Assembly (NCBI RefSeq): GCF_001982635.1
Contig: NZ_MKFI01000006.1
Location: 293,113 to 357,112, forward strand
DNA from: Bradyrhizobium mercantei
GTDB lineage: Bacteria; Pseudomonadota; Alphaproteobacteria; Rhizobiales; Xanthobacteraceae
Reading direction: 5' to 3'
DNA: 64,000 bases
Below, piece by piece: positions 8,013 through 16,167 of the stretch. The stretch's first letter is position 1. Every line of letters begins with the position of its first letter. The notes below the pieces were generated by a model that ran no database searches, was not told the origin of the DNA, and saw nothing but the letters and a program-made list of their open reading frames with translations. The translations under genes were made by a program, and so were the position numbers.

Positions 8013-9479
8013 TCAGGCAGTCTTGGCGACCGGGCTCGGCATCGCAACACGCAGTGCGTAATAGACCGCGCCCGCGATCGCGACCCCGAAGAACCAGCCA
8101 TAGACCGCCCACCAGGACGGCAGGATCGAGGTGAAGTTCGGCAGCACCGACGAGAACAGCGCGCCGATCGCGGCCGCGATCAGGGCGCTGACGTTCCAGC
8201 CGTTCTGGAAGCGATATTCGCCGTCCTCCTGATACAGCGCCGGCACGTTCACGCGGCCTTTGGCGATCAGATAATAGTCAACCATCATGATCCCGAAGAT
8301 CGGCCCCATGGTCGCGCCGATCAGTCCGACGAACGAGGCGGCGCTGCCCTCCCACGGTGCGAAGGGATACAGCGCCAGCGCGATCAATGCCGCGATGTAG
8401 CCGCCCTTCTTGAAGTCGATATGGCGCGGAAACACGTTCGAGAAATCGAACGCCGGCGAGACGAAATTGGCGACGACGTTGATGCCGAGGGTTGCCACCG
8501 CAAAGGTGACCGCTGCGAGCAGCGCCAGGAACCAGCTGTCGAACTTGGCCGAGATCTGGTCGGGATGCAGCAGCACCTCGTGATAGACGTTGAATGCCGC
8601 AATCGTGGTGACGCCGGCCACCAGCGAGAACAGGATCAGGTTGACCGGCAGGCCCCAGATATTGCCCTTGCGCAGCGCCTGCACGTCGGGCGCATAGCGC
8701 GAGAAGTCGCAGAAGTTGAGATAGAGCGCGGCGAAATAGGTGATCCAGGTCGCGGCGACGGCGCACAGCGCCGGGAAAGAACCCGGCACGCCGGGCACAC
8801 CGGCCTCCTTGGTCTTTTCCAGCAGCACGTCCTGCGGGATCGGCGCCGTGAGCGAGATGCCGCCGGCCGCGATGCAGAGATAGATCGCGAGGACCAACAT
8901 CATCAGCCACACCGCAGGTCCCGCCCAATCCTGGAAGCGCCGCACCGTTTCCATGCCGCGCTGGATGATCAAAAGCTGCAGCGCCCAGATCACGACGAAG
9001 CAGAACACCTCGAGCGTGGAATGGCCGAGCATATGGCTGGACTGATGGAACGCCTTGAAGCTGTCGATGCGGGTCAAGAGCGCGACGATCGCGCCCGAGG
9101 CCGCCGCGGTCTGCGCGCCGTACCAGAAGCAGGCGACGATGGCACGCACCAGCGCCGGAATGTTGGCGCCCCACACGCCGAACGAGGCCCGCGCCAGCAC
9201 CGGATAGGGCACGCCGGTCCTCACCCCGGCATTGCCGATCAGGCTCATCAGCACGAAGATCACCAGCGAGCCGATGCCGATCGCCAGGATGAAGTTGACG
9301 AAGCTGCCGCAGAGCAGGAACAGGCTGGCGGCGAGATAATAGCCCCACAGGCTGTGGACGTCCGAGGTCCAGACGTTGAAGATGCTGAACGCGCCCCAGT
9401 TGCGTTCCCTGGCCGGCGCCAGGTCTTCATTGTAGAGCGACGGCGATGCGTTCTTGATCTCCAGATTCTTGAAGTCCAT
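8013..9479 (-). CDS. NCS1 family nucleobase/allantoin-type permease
   Basis: A 488-residue polytopic membrane protein with about 12 hydrophobic helices. Motifs typical of NCS1 transporters are seen: NWGAFSIFNVWTSDVHSLWG near the N-terminus, PVLARASFGVWGANIPALVR in helix 3, and the late IMMVDYYLIAKG segment. NCS1 carriers import cytosine, uracil, hydantoins, allantoin or thiamine with Na+ or H+. The substrate cannot be assigned, since no catabolic gene is adjacent. The ATG at 9479 gives the normal length; the longer frame upstream runs into an intergenic repeat (RRDDGS-like translation) and is not coding. Confidence 0.9.
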   Translation of the reverse strand: MDFKNLEIKNASPSLYNEDLAPARERNWGAFSIFNVWTSDVHSLWGYYLAASLFLLCGSFVNFILAIGIGSLVIFVLMSLIGNAGVRTGVPYPVLARASFGVWGANIPALVRAIVACFWYGAQTAAASGAIVALLTRIDSFKAFHQSSHMLGHSTLEVFCFVVIWALQLLIIQRGMETVRRFQDWAGPAVWLMMLVLAIYLCIAAGGISLTAPIPQDVLLEKTKEAGVPGVPGSFPALCAVAATWITYFAALYLNFCDFSRYAPDVQALRKGNIWGLPVNLILFSLVAGVTTIAAFNVYHEVLLHPDQISAKFDSWFLALLAAVTFAVATLGINVVANFVSPAFDFSNVFPRHIDFKKGGYIAALIALALYPFAPWEGSAASFVGLIGATMGPIFGIMMVDYYLIAKGRVNVPALYQEDGEYRFQNGWNVSALIAAAIGALFSSVLPNFTSILPSWWAVYGWFFGVAIAGAVYYALRVAMPSPVAKTA

Positions 9480-9583
9480 GGCGGTCTCCCCAAGTGCGAG
9501 CCCGTGATCCCGGCGCGCAAATCTAACCACCGTTTGCAGACTCTCGCCAGAGCCAGACCTCAGAGGTGTGAATCTTTGCGACC

Positions 9584-9707
9584 CGTCGTCCCTGCGAAAG
9601 CAGGGACCCATAACCACCAAAGGTCATAGTTGCGCGACGCTGTGGCCACAGCGGTCTTCAACGGCCCAACCCTGTGGCTATGGGTCCCTGCTTTCGCAGG
9701 GACGACG
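9584..9707. repeat. 124-bp dispersed inverted repeat, family A copy 1
   Basis: It begins CGTCGTCCCTGCGAAAGCAG, continues GGACCCATAACCAC, and ends with the complement TATGGGTCCCTGCTTTCGCA-GGGACGACG. Each end is itself a small hairpin. Copies of near-identical length lie at 46473-46596 and 62929-63050; the inner sequence (GACGCTGTGGCC) is also shared with the last copy in inverse orientation. Confidence 0.9.
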
Positions 9708-9755
9708 CTGAATGTTTGGTGCTGATCGGGGGTCACCTAAGGTATTCACAAGCCC

Positions 9756-12224
9756 TCAAGTGCCGCGCGGTTTCACGCGCCTTGTCGGCATCGCGCTGGC
9801 GGGATATTCCGGCCAGGGATGGCGCGGATAGCGGCCGCGCAGGTCGGAACGCACGGCGGCGTAACTGCCGCGCCAGAAGCCGGGCAGATCGCGCGTCACC
9901 TGCACCGGGCGCTGCGCCGGCGACAGCAGCTCCAGCACCAGCGGCACCGCGCCCTTGGCGATCGAGGGATGGGTGTTGAGCCCGAACAGCTCCTGCAACC
10001 TGACGGCAATGGTCGGGCCCTGCTCGGCCTCGTAATCGATCGCAAGCTGCGTTCCGGTCGGCGCCTCGAAATGCGTCGGCGCCTCGCGATCGAGCCGCGC
10101 CCGCAGCTCCCACGGCAGCAGCGCCATCAGCGCGTCCGCCAGGTCGCCGGCGGACAGGTCCTTCAGCGCGGTCTTGTCGTAGAGCGCTCCCACCAGCCAG
10201 TCGTCGGCACGCGCGGCAAGTGCCGTGTCCGACAGATCGGGCCAGCCCTCGTCCTCGGCCTTGCGCAGGAACATGACGCGGTCGCGCCACTGCTTCGAGT
10301 GTTTCGACCAGGGCAGCCGGTCGAGCCCGGCCGCGATCAGGCCGTCGGCGAACACGCGCGCGGTCTCGGCCGACGGCTGTAGCGGCATCGGCGCCTCCGA
10401 CAGCGTGATCGCGTGCAGCGAACGGCGGCGGCGCGCGCGCAGCGCCATCGCGCCGCGGTCGAACGTCACCTCCTCCATAGTCTCGATCTGGTCGGCGAAG
10501 CGCTGCTCGATCTCCTCCTGGGTGATCGGCGCCGCCAGCAGGATTCGTCCGCTCGCCGCTGTGCCGGTCAGTTCGGCGACCGCGATGGTGGGCAGCCGCG
10601 CCAGCGCAGCGGTCTGCTCGACCGCCGCGCCGCGGCCATTGGCCAGCACGAAGCTGCCATTGCCGCGGTTCTTCGCGACGCGATCCGGGAACGCGAAGGC
10701 CAGCATGACGCCGGTGGAAAGATCCTTCGCTTCGCCGGCGGCGGCCTTCACCTGCGAGGCCCAGCGCGCGGCCATGCTGCGCGCGCTCGATGCCCGCTGC
10801 GAGCGGTCGCGGCGGAACTGGTCGAGCCTGACGTCGAGATCGACGCTGTCGCCGCCGAGCCCGCGTTCGGTGAGCACGGCGGCGATCTCGGCCGCCTCTT
10901 CACCCATGCCGAAGCGCGCAGAATCCACGATCATGCGCGCCAGCCGCGGCGGCAGCGCCAGCGCGCGCAGGCTCTGGCCCTCCTCGGTGATGCGGCCGTC
11001 GGCATCGAGCGCACCGAGTTCGGCGAGCAGCGATTTCGCTTCCTTCAGCGCGGGCGCCGGCGGCGGATCGAGGAAGGCAAGGCTTGCGGGATCGCCGACG
11101 CCCCATTGCGCGAGATCGAGCACCAGCGAGGACAGATCGGCTGAGAGAATCTCGGGCGCGGTGTAGGCCGGCAGCGACGCGGTCTGCGGCTCGTCCCAGA
11201 GCCGGTAGCACACGCCGGGCTCGATACGGCCGGCGCGGCCGCGCCGCTGATCGACCGCGGCGCGCGAGGCGCGCACGGTCTCCAGACGGGTCAGCGCGAT
11301 GTCAGGCTCGTAGCGCGGCACCCGCGCGAGACCGGAATCGACCACGATGCGCACGCCCTCGATGGTCAGCGAGGTCTCGGCGATCGAGGTCGCCAGCACG
11401 ACCTTGCGGGTGCCCTTCGGCGCCGGCGCGATGGCGCGATCCTGCACGCTGGCATCGAGCGCGCCGAACAGCGGCACGATCTCGATCGAAGCGTCGTGCA
11501 CGCGCTCGGCCAGAAATGTTTGCGTGCGGCGGATCTCGGCCGCGCCCGGCAGGAAGGCGAGCACCGAGCCGGCATCGGCGCGCAGCGCGGCCGCGATCGT
11601 CTCGGCCATCTGCCGCTCCACCGGCGCATCGACCTTGCGGCCGACATAGCGGGTCTCGACCGGAAAGGCGCGGCCCTCGCTCTCGACCACAGGTGCATCG
11701 CCGAGCAGCTTTGCGACCCGCGCGCCATCGAGGGTTGCCGACATCACGAGGATGCGCAGATCCTCGCGCAGGCCGGTTTGCGCATCGCGCGCCAGCGCGA
11801 GGCCAAGATCGGCATCGAGCGAGCGCTCGTGGAATTCGTCGAACAGCACCGCGGCGACGCCGTTGAGTTCGGGATCGTCCAGAATCTGGCGCGAGAAGAT
11901 GCCCTCGGTGACGACCTCGATCCGCGTCGCGCGCGACACTTTCGAGCCGAAGCGCACGCGATAGCCGACGGTCTCCCCGGGACGCTCACGAAGCGTCTTC
12001 GCCATTCGTTCAGCACTGGCGCGCGCGGCAATCCGGCGCGGCTCCAGCACGATGATCTTCTTGCCCCTGGCCCAGGGCGCATCGAGCAACGCCAGCGGCA
12101 CGCGCGTGGTCTTGCCGGCGCCGGGTGGCGCGACCAGCACTGCGGCATTGTGGCGATCGAGCGTGCGGTCGAGCTCATCGAGCACGGCGTCGATCGGCAG
12201 CGGGCTATCGAATTGGCGCGGCAA
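9756..12224 (-). CDS. hrpB: ATP-dependent helicase HrpB
   Basis: An 822-residue DEAH-type helicase. Visible motifs: Walker A APPGAGKTT (about residue 32), LEPRRIAARA (motif Ia), the Walker B variant DEFHERSLD, motif III VMSATLDG, motif V ATSIAETSLTIEGV, and motif VI QRRGRAGR. Length and the C-terminal HrpB domain (LPWELRARLDREAP, later LPGFWRGSYAAVRSDLRGRY) match the HrpB family rather than the longer HrpA. The biochemical role is poorly defined, probably RNA remodelling. The start at 12224 lies just before a Ser/Arg-rich open extension that is not needed. Confidence 0.94.
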   Translation of the reverse strand: MPRQFDSPLPIDAVLDELDRTLDRHNAAVLVAPPGAGKTTRVPLALLDAPWARGKKIIVLEPRRIAARASAERMAKTLRERPGETVGYRVRFGSKVSRATRIEVVTEGIFSRQILDDPELNGVAAVLFDEFHERSLDADLGLALARDAQTGLREDLRILVMSATLDGARVAKLLGDAPVVESEGRAFPVETRYVGRKVDAPVERQMAETIAAALRADAGSVLAFLPGAAEIRRTQTFLAERVHDASIEIVPLFGALDASVQDRAIAPAPKGTRKVVLATSIAETSLTIEGVRIVVDSGLARVPRYEPDIALTRLETVRASRAAVDQRRGRAGRIEPGVCYRLWDEPQTASLPAYTAPEILSADLSSLVLDLAQWGVGDPASLAFLDPPPAPALKEAKSLLAELGALDADGRITEEGQSLRALALPPRLARMIVDSARFGMGEEAAEIAAVLTERGLGGDSVDLDVRLDQFRRDRSQRASSARSMAARWASQVKAAAGEAKDLSTGVMLAFAFPDRVAKNRGNGSFVLANGRGAAVEQTAALARLPTIAVAELTGTAASGRILLAAPITQEEIEQRFADQIETMEEVTFDRGAMALRARRRRSLHAITLSEAPMPLQPSAETARVFADGLIAAGLDRLPWSKHSKQWRDRVMFLRKAEDEGWPDLSDTALAARADDWLVGALYDKTALKDLSAGDLADALMALLPWELRARLDREAPTHFEAPTGTQLAIDYEAEQGPTIAVRLQELFGLNTHPSIAKGAVPLVLELLSPAQRPVQVTRDLPGFWRGSYAAVRSDLRGRYPRHPWPEYPASAMPTRRVKPRGT

Positions 12225-12429
12225 GGAAACTCATCGCGGGCCACGGCACGCGGCCGACCTGCGTCCTATGGTTAACAACGTCTCGGATTCTTCTGGCCTC
12301 TTAGACCATTCGCCTGACACTGGGAACGGTGGAAAGACGCGAGTTCGGTGGCACGTCCTTTGTACTGATAAAGGAGAAAGCAACCGATCGGGCCGATGAT
12401 AGGCCAGATCACGCCGAAACGGGACAAGG

Positions 12430-13497
12430 ATGACCACAAACGGCACAGTCGCAGCGACAGATCGTTCCGCCGGGACGGCGGGCGCGCGCGTCGATTGGGT
12501 CGACTATGCCAAGGGCATCTGCATCATCATGGTCGTGATGATGCACTCGGTGCTGGGGGTCGAGAAGGCCGCCGAGCAGACCGGCTTCATGCATTATGTC
12601 GTGATGTTCGCGAAGCCGTTCCGGATGCCGGACTTCTTCCTGATCTCGGGGCTGTTCCTGTCGGTCGTGATCAATCGCGACTGGCGCACCTATCTCGACC
12701 GCAAGGTGATGCACTTCGCCTATTTCTACGTGCTGTGGGTGACGATCCAGTTCGGCTTCAAGGCGCCGTCGCTGGCCGCCGAGGCGGGCTGGGCCGAGGT
12801 CGGGCTGCAATACCTGACCTCCTTCGTCCAGCCGTTCGGCACGCTGTGGTTCATCTACCTGCTGCCGATCTTCTTCGTCGTCACCAAGCTGACGCGCAAC
12901 GTCCCGCCGCTCATGATCTGGCTGATCGCAGCCGTGCTGGAATCGGCGCATGTCACGACCGGCTGGTATGTGATCGACGAGTTCTGCGCCCGCTTCGTCT
13001 ACTTCTATACCGGTTATGTGCTGGCGGATTACGTGTTCGCGCTGTCGGACCGCGCGCGGGCGCGGCCTGCGTTTGCCATGCTCGGGCTTGGGCTCTGGGC
13101 ACTGATCAATGGCGGCCTGGTTGCGCTCGATGTCAGTGAATGGCCTGTTGTCTCGCTGGTGCTCGGCTTTGCCGGCGCCTCCGCCATCATCGTGACGGGC
13201 ACGCTGCTGGCGCGCGCGCACCGGCTCGGCTTCCTGCGCTTCTGCGGCGAGCATTCGATCGTGATCTACCTCGCCTTCTTCCTGCCGATGGCCGCGACCC
13301 GCATCCTGCTGCTGCAATTCGCCGTCATCCCCGACATCGGCCTGATCTCGCTGATCGTGACCGCGGCCGGCGTCGCCGGTTCAGTCCTGATCTGGCGACT
13401 GGCGCTGGCGGTTCGGGCCAATTTCCTGTTCGAACGGCCCGCCGCGTTCTGGATTGCCCCGAAAAAGGCAGCGACCTCCTTGCAGGCGGCCGAATAG
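12430..13497 (+). CDS. Acyltransferase family 3 membrane protein
   Basis: A 355-residue protein with about ten membrane helices. The first helix carries the family signature DYAKGICIIMVVMMHSVLGV (with the conserved His), followed by the FRMPDFFLISGLF segment. These enzymes transfer acyl groups (often acetyl or succinyl) to extracellular polysaccharides, peptidoglycan or glycans. The target here is unknown because there are no glycan genes next to it. An ATG at 12430 follows a purine-rich region (GGGACAAGG) with good Shine-Dalgarno spacing. It is transcribed divergently from hrpB. Confidence 0.85.
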   Translation: MTTNGTVAATDRSAGTAGARVDWVDYAKGICIIMVVMMHSVLGVEKAAEQTGFMHYVVMFAKPFRMPDFFLISGLFLSVVINRDWRTYLDRKVMHFAYFYVLWVTIQFGFKAPSLAAEAGWAEVGLQYLTSFVQPFGTLWFIYLLPIFFVVTKLTRNVPPLMIWLIAAVLESAHVTTGWYVIDEFCARFVYFYTGYVLADYVFALSDRARARPAFAMLGLGLWALINGGLVALDVSEWPVVSLVLGFAGASAIIVTGTLLARAHRLGFLRFCGEHSIVIYLAFFLPMAATRILLLQFAVIPDIGLISLIVTAAGVAGSVLIWRLALAVRANFLFERPAAFWIAPKKAATSLQAAE

Positions 13498-13591
13498 TGC
13501 CAAAAGTCATGATGCGGATTCGTTCCCGCGGAGCCGATTCCGGCCGTTCGAATTTTCCAAGCTTTGAAATTATTGGCTTTTTGGTCCCGAA

Positions 13592-13620
13592 TGTTTCGTC
13601 GTCCCGCCGGCGACGAAACA
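13592..13620. promoter_or_regulatory. 10-bp perfect inverted repeat upstream of sigma factor
   Basis: TGTTTCGTCG and CGACGAAACA are separated by nine bases. The right arm, extended as GGCGACGAAACAATT, recurs downstream of the sigma factor near 14416. It could be a terminator-like hairpin for the acyltransferase or an operator; the lack of a T-run argues against a classical terminator. Confidence 0.4.
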
Positions 13621-13731
13621 ATTCTCCCGGTCACGAAACCATTTTCCGCTTTTCGCGCAGACATCCGGAAACGGGCGGTAACTAGCTTTCTCCCAACGAA
13701 CCGCCGCCAAACGGCGAACTGGGAGCCTGTC

Positions 13732-14343
13732 ATGCCGAACGTCATCGCCATCAACGCTGCAGCCGCGAAGCAAATCGACGCTGCTCGCGCGACCTCGGAT
13801 GAAATGCTGCTCGCGCGTATCGCCAAGAATAACCGCACCTCGATGCACACGCTTTATGCCCGCCACAACGTCCGGGTTTACCGCTTCGTGCTCCGCATGG
13901 TGCGCGACACCACGATGGCCGAGGACCTGGTCAGCCAGGTGTTCCTGGACGTCTGGCGCACCGCGGCCCAGTTCGAGGGCCGCTCGCAGGTCTCGACCTG
14001 GCTGCTGTCGATCGCCCGCTTCAAGGCGCTGACCGCGCTGCGCCAGCGCAAGCATGAGGACATCGACCAGGACGACGTGCTGGAGATCGCGGACGGCGCC
14101 GACACGCCGGAAACCTCGCTCGATCGCGCCACCACCAGCGAGATCCTGCGCGCCTGCGTGGCCAAGCTGTCGCCGGCCCACCGCGAGATCATCAATCTGG
14201 TCTACTACCATGAGAAGTCGGTCGAGGAGGCCGGCCAGATCATCGGGATCCCGCAGAGCACGGTGAAGACCCGCATGTTCTACGCCCGCAAGCAGCTCGC
14301 CGACCTCCTGCGGGGTGCCGGCGTCGACAGCGTCGCGGCATAA
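13732..14343 (+). CDS. ECF-type sigma-70 family RNA polymerase sigma factor
   Basis: A 203-residue sigma factor made of region 2 and region 4 only. Region 2 is recognisable in YARHNVRVYRFVLRMVRD and AEDLVSQVFLDVWR, with STWLLSIARFKAL as the 2.3/2.4 segment. Region 4 has LSPAHREIINLVYYHEKSVEEA followed by the helix-turn-helix GIPQSTVKTRMFYARKQL. ECF factors redirect polymerase in response to envelope or oxidative stress and normally pair with an anti-sigma factor; none is visible in the flanking 400 bases or the next genes. The start is the ATG at 13732, after CTGGGAG; the longer in-frame extension to 13564 covers the palindromic leader and is not coding. Confidence 0.9.
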   Translation: MPNVIAINAAAAKQIDAARATSDEMLLARIAKNNRTSMHTLYARHNVRVYRFVLRMVRDTTMAEDLVSQVFLDVWRTAAQFEGRSQVSTWLLSIARFKALTALRQRKHEDIDQDDVLEIADGADTPETSLDRATTSEILRACVAKLSPAHREIINLVYYHEKSVEEAGQIIGIPQSTVKTRMFYARKQLADLLRGAGVDSVAA

Positions 14344-14756
14344 ATGGAAGCGTTTTCAACTATTTAAATGGAGATCAAGCGGTCCGGGCAATTGTCCACG
14401 AAGCCGAAAAAGTCAGGCGACGAAACAATTGAAACAATCGACGACATCACCCGGAAAAACGCGATCTCTATACCCATATCCAACGACGCAACCCCAACCC
14501 AATTCACTGACCGAGTTTCGATACCTTCCTAGCTCTAACCTCCCAAGTAACCTCCAACGACCCGGCCGGGATGCCCCCCAGCCGGGTCGCTCTGTTTTTG
14601 GCGCGGCGTCGTGAGATCGGATCCGCCTCGTCTCACACAGACGTGACGGCGCCTGCGGCGGCGGCGCCGTAACGGCCAGACCGCGCTCGCGAAGAACATC
14701 AGGCGTACCCGGCACGGCCCTCTGGCGCGCCGGGACTTTCTGATGGACGGACGACG
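14344..14756. other. 413-base intergenic region after the sigma factor
   Basis: It holds a short open frame at 14368-14532 (54 codons, ATG start, no good Shine-Dalgarno, Lys/Ser/Thr-rich and of lower GC than its surroundings), then a Rho-independent terminator at 14558-14600, then about 150 bases leading to the CcdA-like gene. I do not see enough to call the small frame a gene. Confidence 0.5.
14558..14600 (+). terminator. Rho-independent terminator
   Basis: The stem CGACCCGGC (14558-14566) pairs perfectly with GCCGGGTCG (14581-14589) around a 14-base loop, followed by CTCTGTTTTTGG with a run of five T. It probably ends the sigma factor transcript. Confidence 0.85.
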
Positions 14757-15452
14757 ATGCTCAGCCTTGCCCTTGCCCTGCTTGCCGGTGTCGCCACCGT
14801 CGCTGCGCCTTGCACCCTGCCGATGCTGCCGATCCTGCTTGGGGTATCGATAGGCCAGACCGGCAAGGCGCGGCCCGCGATGATCGCGCTCGGCTTCGTG
14901 ATGTCATTCTCTGCGGTGGCATTGCTGCTGAGCGCGATCACGCGCGCCTTCGATTTCGATCCCAACCTGCTGCGGACGGGCGCGGCTGTATTGCTCGCGG
15001 GCTTCGGCCTGTTGATGATCTGGCCGGCGCCGTTCGAGTGGCTTTCGATCCGGCTGACCGGCGCTGCCAACAGCGTCGGACAGGCTACGCCGTCGCCGAG
15101 CCTGTTCGGCGGCTTCGTGCTCGGCTCAACGCTCGGCCTCGTCTGGACGCCGTGCGCCGGTCCCGTGCTCGGCTCGATCCTGACCATCGTCGCGACCTCG
15201 AAGGATACCGCGTGGGCGAGCCTGCAGCTCATCACTTACGCGATCGGCGCGGCGATCCCGATGCTTGCGATTGCCTATGGCGGGCAGGCCGTGACCACCC
15301 GCGTGCGCAGCATGGCGCGGATCGCACCGCGCCTGCAGCAGGGCTTCGGCGTCGTGATCATCGGCTTCGCCGCGCTGTCCTATTTGCAATACGACACGCT
15401 GATCGTGGCGTGGCTGACCCAGTTCTATCCCAACGGCCAGATCGGCCTGTGA
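14757..15452 (+). CDS. CcdA/DsbD-family thiol-disulfide membrane transporter
   Basis: A 231-residue protein with six predicted helices and the paired conserved cysteines of the CcdA family: APCTLPMLP in the first helix and TPCAGPVLG in the fourth. These proteins carry reducing equivalents from cytoplasmic thioredoxin to periplasmic thiol proteins, supporting cytochrome c maturation or thiol repair. The gene is followed 18 bases later by a periplasmic thioredoxin-like protein, the expected electron acceptor, so the two form a DipZ-like split pair. The bd oxidase genes come next. CcdA and thioredoxin homologues are also known as SoxV/SoxW, but this pair is about 19 kb from the sox genes. Confidence 0.87.
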   Translation: MLSLALALLAGVATVAAPCTLPMLPILLGVSIGQTGKARPAMIALGFVMSFSAVALLLSAITRAFDFDPNLLRTGAAVLLAGFGLLMIWPAPFEWLSIRLTGAANSVGQATPSPSLFGGFVLGSTLGLVWTPCAGPVLGSILTIVATSKDTAWASLQLITYAIGAAIPMLAIAYGGQAVTTRVRSMARIAPRLQQGFGVVIIGFAALSYLQYDTLIVAWLTQFYPNGQIGL

Positions 15453-15470
15453 GCTCATGAGGAGATATCG

Positions 15471-16049
15471 ATGTCGCTGCGCTTGATTGCTGTATCCACG
15501 CTGGTGGCGGGCCTGGGCCTCGGCGGCGCCGTCATTCCCGGTCTCTGCACCGAATCCGACGCGCCGGCGCAGCCGGTGCCGCGAGCGGTCGCCATGACGA
15601 CCCAGCAGAGCCAGGCCGCGCCCGAATTCACAGGGATCAGCAACTGGTTCAACTCGCAGCCGCTGAAGCTCGCCGATCTGCGCGGCAAGGTCGTGCTGGT
15701 GGATTTCTGGACCTATGGCTGCGTCAACTGCGTCAACACGCTGCCGCACGTCACCCAACTTTATTCAAAGTACCGGGATCGCGGCCTCGTCGTGATCGGG
15801 GTGCACACGCCGGAATTCCCGTTCGAGCATTCGGCCTCCAACGTGCAGGCGGCGCTGAAGCGGCACGGCATCCTCTATCCGGTGGCGCAGGACAACAATT
15901 CGCAGACCTGGAACGCCTACGGCAACCAGTATTGGCCGGCGCAATACATCATCGACCAGAACGGCAAGATCGTCTTCCAGCACGCCGGCGAAGGGCAGTA
16001 CGACGAGATCGACCGCACCGTCGCGCGGCTGCTCAACGCGAGCAGCTAG
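15471..16049 (+). CDS. Exported thioredoxin-like (TlpA/DipZ C-terminal type) protein
   Basis: A 192-residue protein with an N-terminal signal sequence and a thioredoxin fold. The redox site is WTYGCVNCVNTLPH (Cys-Val-Asn-Cys), and the cis-Pro region is seen in YWPAQYIID. The CxNC site and the VVIGVHTPEFPFEHS stretch match the C-terminal thioredoxin domain of DipZ-type proteins. It is expected to work in the periplasm, taking electrons from the CcdA-like protein encoded just upstream and reducing disulfides in partner proteins. SD GAGGAGATATCG precedes the ATG. A strong hairpin lies directly downstream. Confidence 0.88.
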   Translation: MSLRLIAVSTLVAGLGLGGAVIPGLCTESDAPAQPVPRAVAMTTQQSQAAPEFTGISNWFNSQPLKLADLRGKVVLVDFWTYGCVNCVNTLPHVTQLYSKYRDRGLVVIGVHTPEFPFEHSASNVQAALKRHGILYPVAQDNNSQTWNAYGNQYWPAQYIIDQNGKIVFQHAGEGQYDEIDRTVARLLNASS

Positions 16050-16056
16050 TGCATTG

Positions 16057-16086
16057 CATCATGCGGTTGCCTCCAACCGCATGATG
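16057..16086 (+). terminator. 12-bp perfect hairpin after the thioredoxin-like gene
   Basis: CATCATGCGGTT (16057-16068) pairs perfectly with AACCGCATGATG (16075-16086) around a six-base loop. No T-run follows, so it may be a Rho-dependent end, an mRNA-stabilising hairpin, or an operator before cydA rather than an intrinsic terminator. Confidence 0.5.
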
Positions 16087-16167
16087 TCCCCTAGACAATC
16101 CGCCCTGTATTGTCGTCATCCCCGGCGTGGTAAGGTCCAACGTCAGGTCGACGGCAGGTGGTGGATC

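Noticed and set aside
7575..9629. 684-codon forward open frame
   Set aside because: Antisense to the NCS1 permease and passes through intergenic repeats; composition is Arg/His/Gln-rich shadow sequence.
14368..14532. 54-codon frame after the sigma factor, considered as an anti-sigma or leader gene
   Set aside because: It has no Shine-Dalgarno, no membrane segment and no similarity to anti-sigma proteins.
14757..16049. SoxV/SoxW pair
   Set aside because: CcdA and thioredoxin families match, but the pair is 19 kb from sox and adjoins the bd oxidase, so a specific Sox role cannot be supported.
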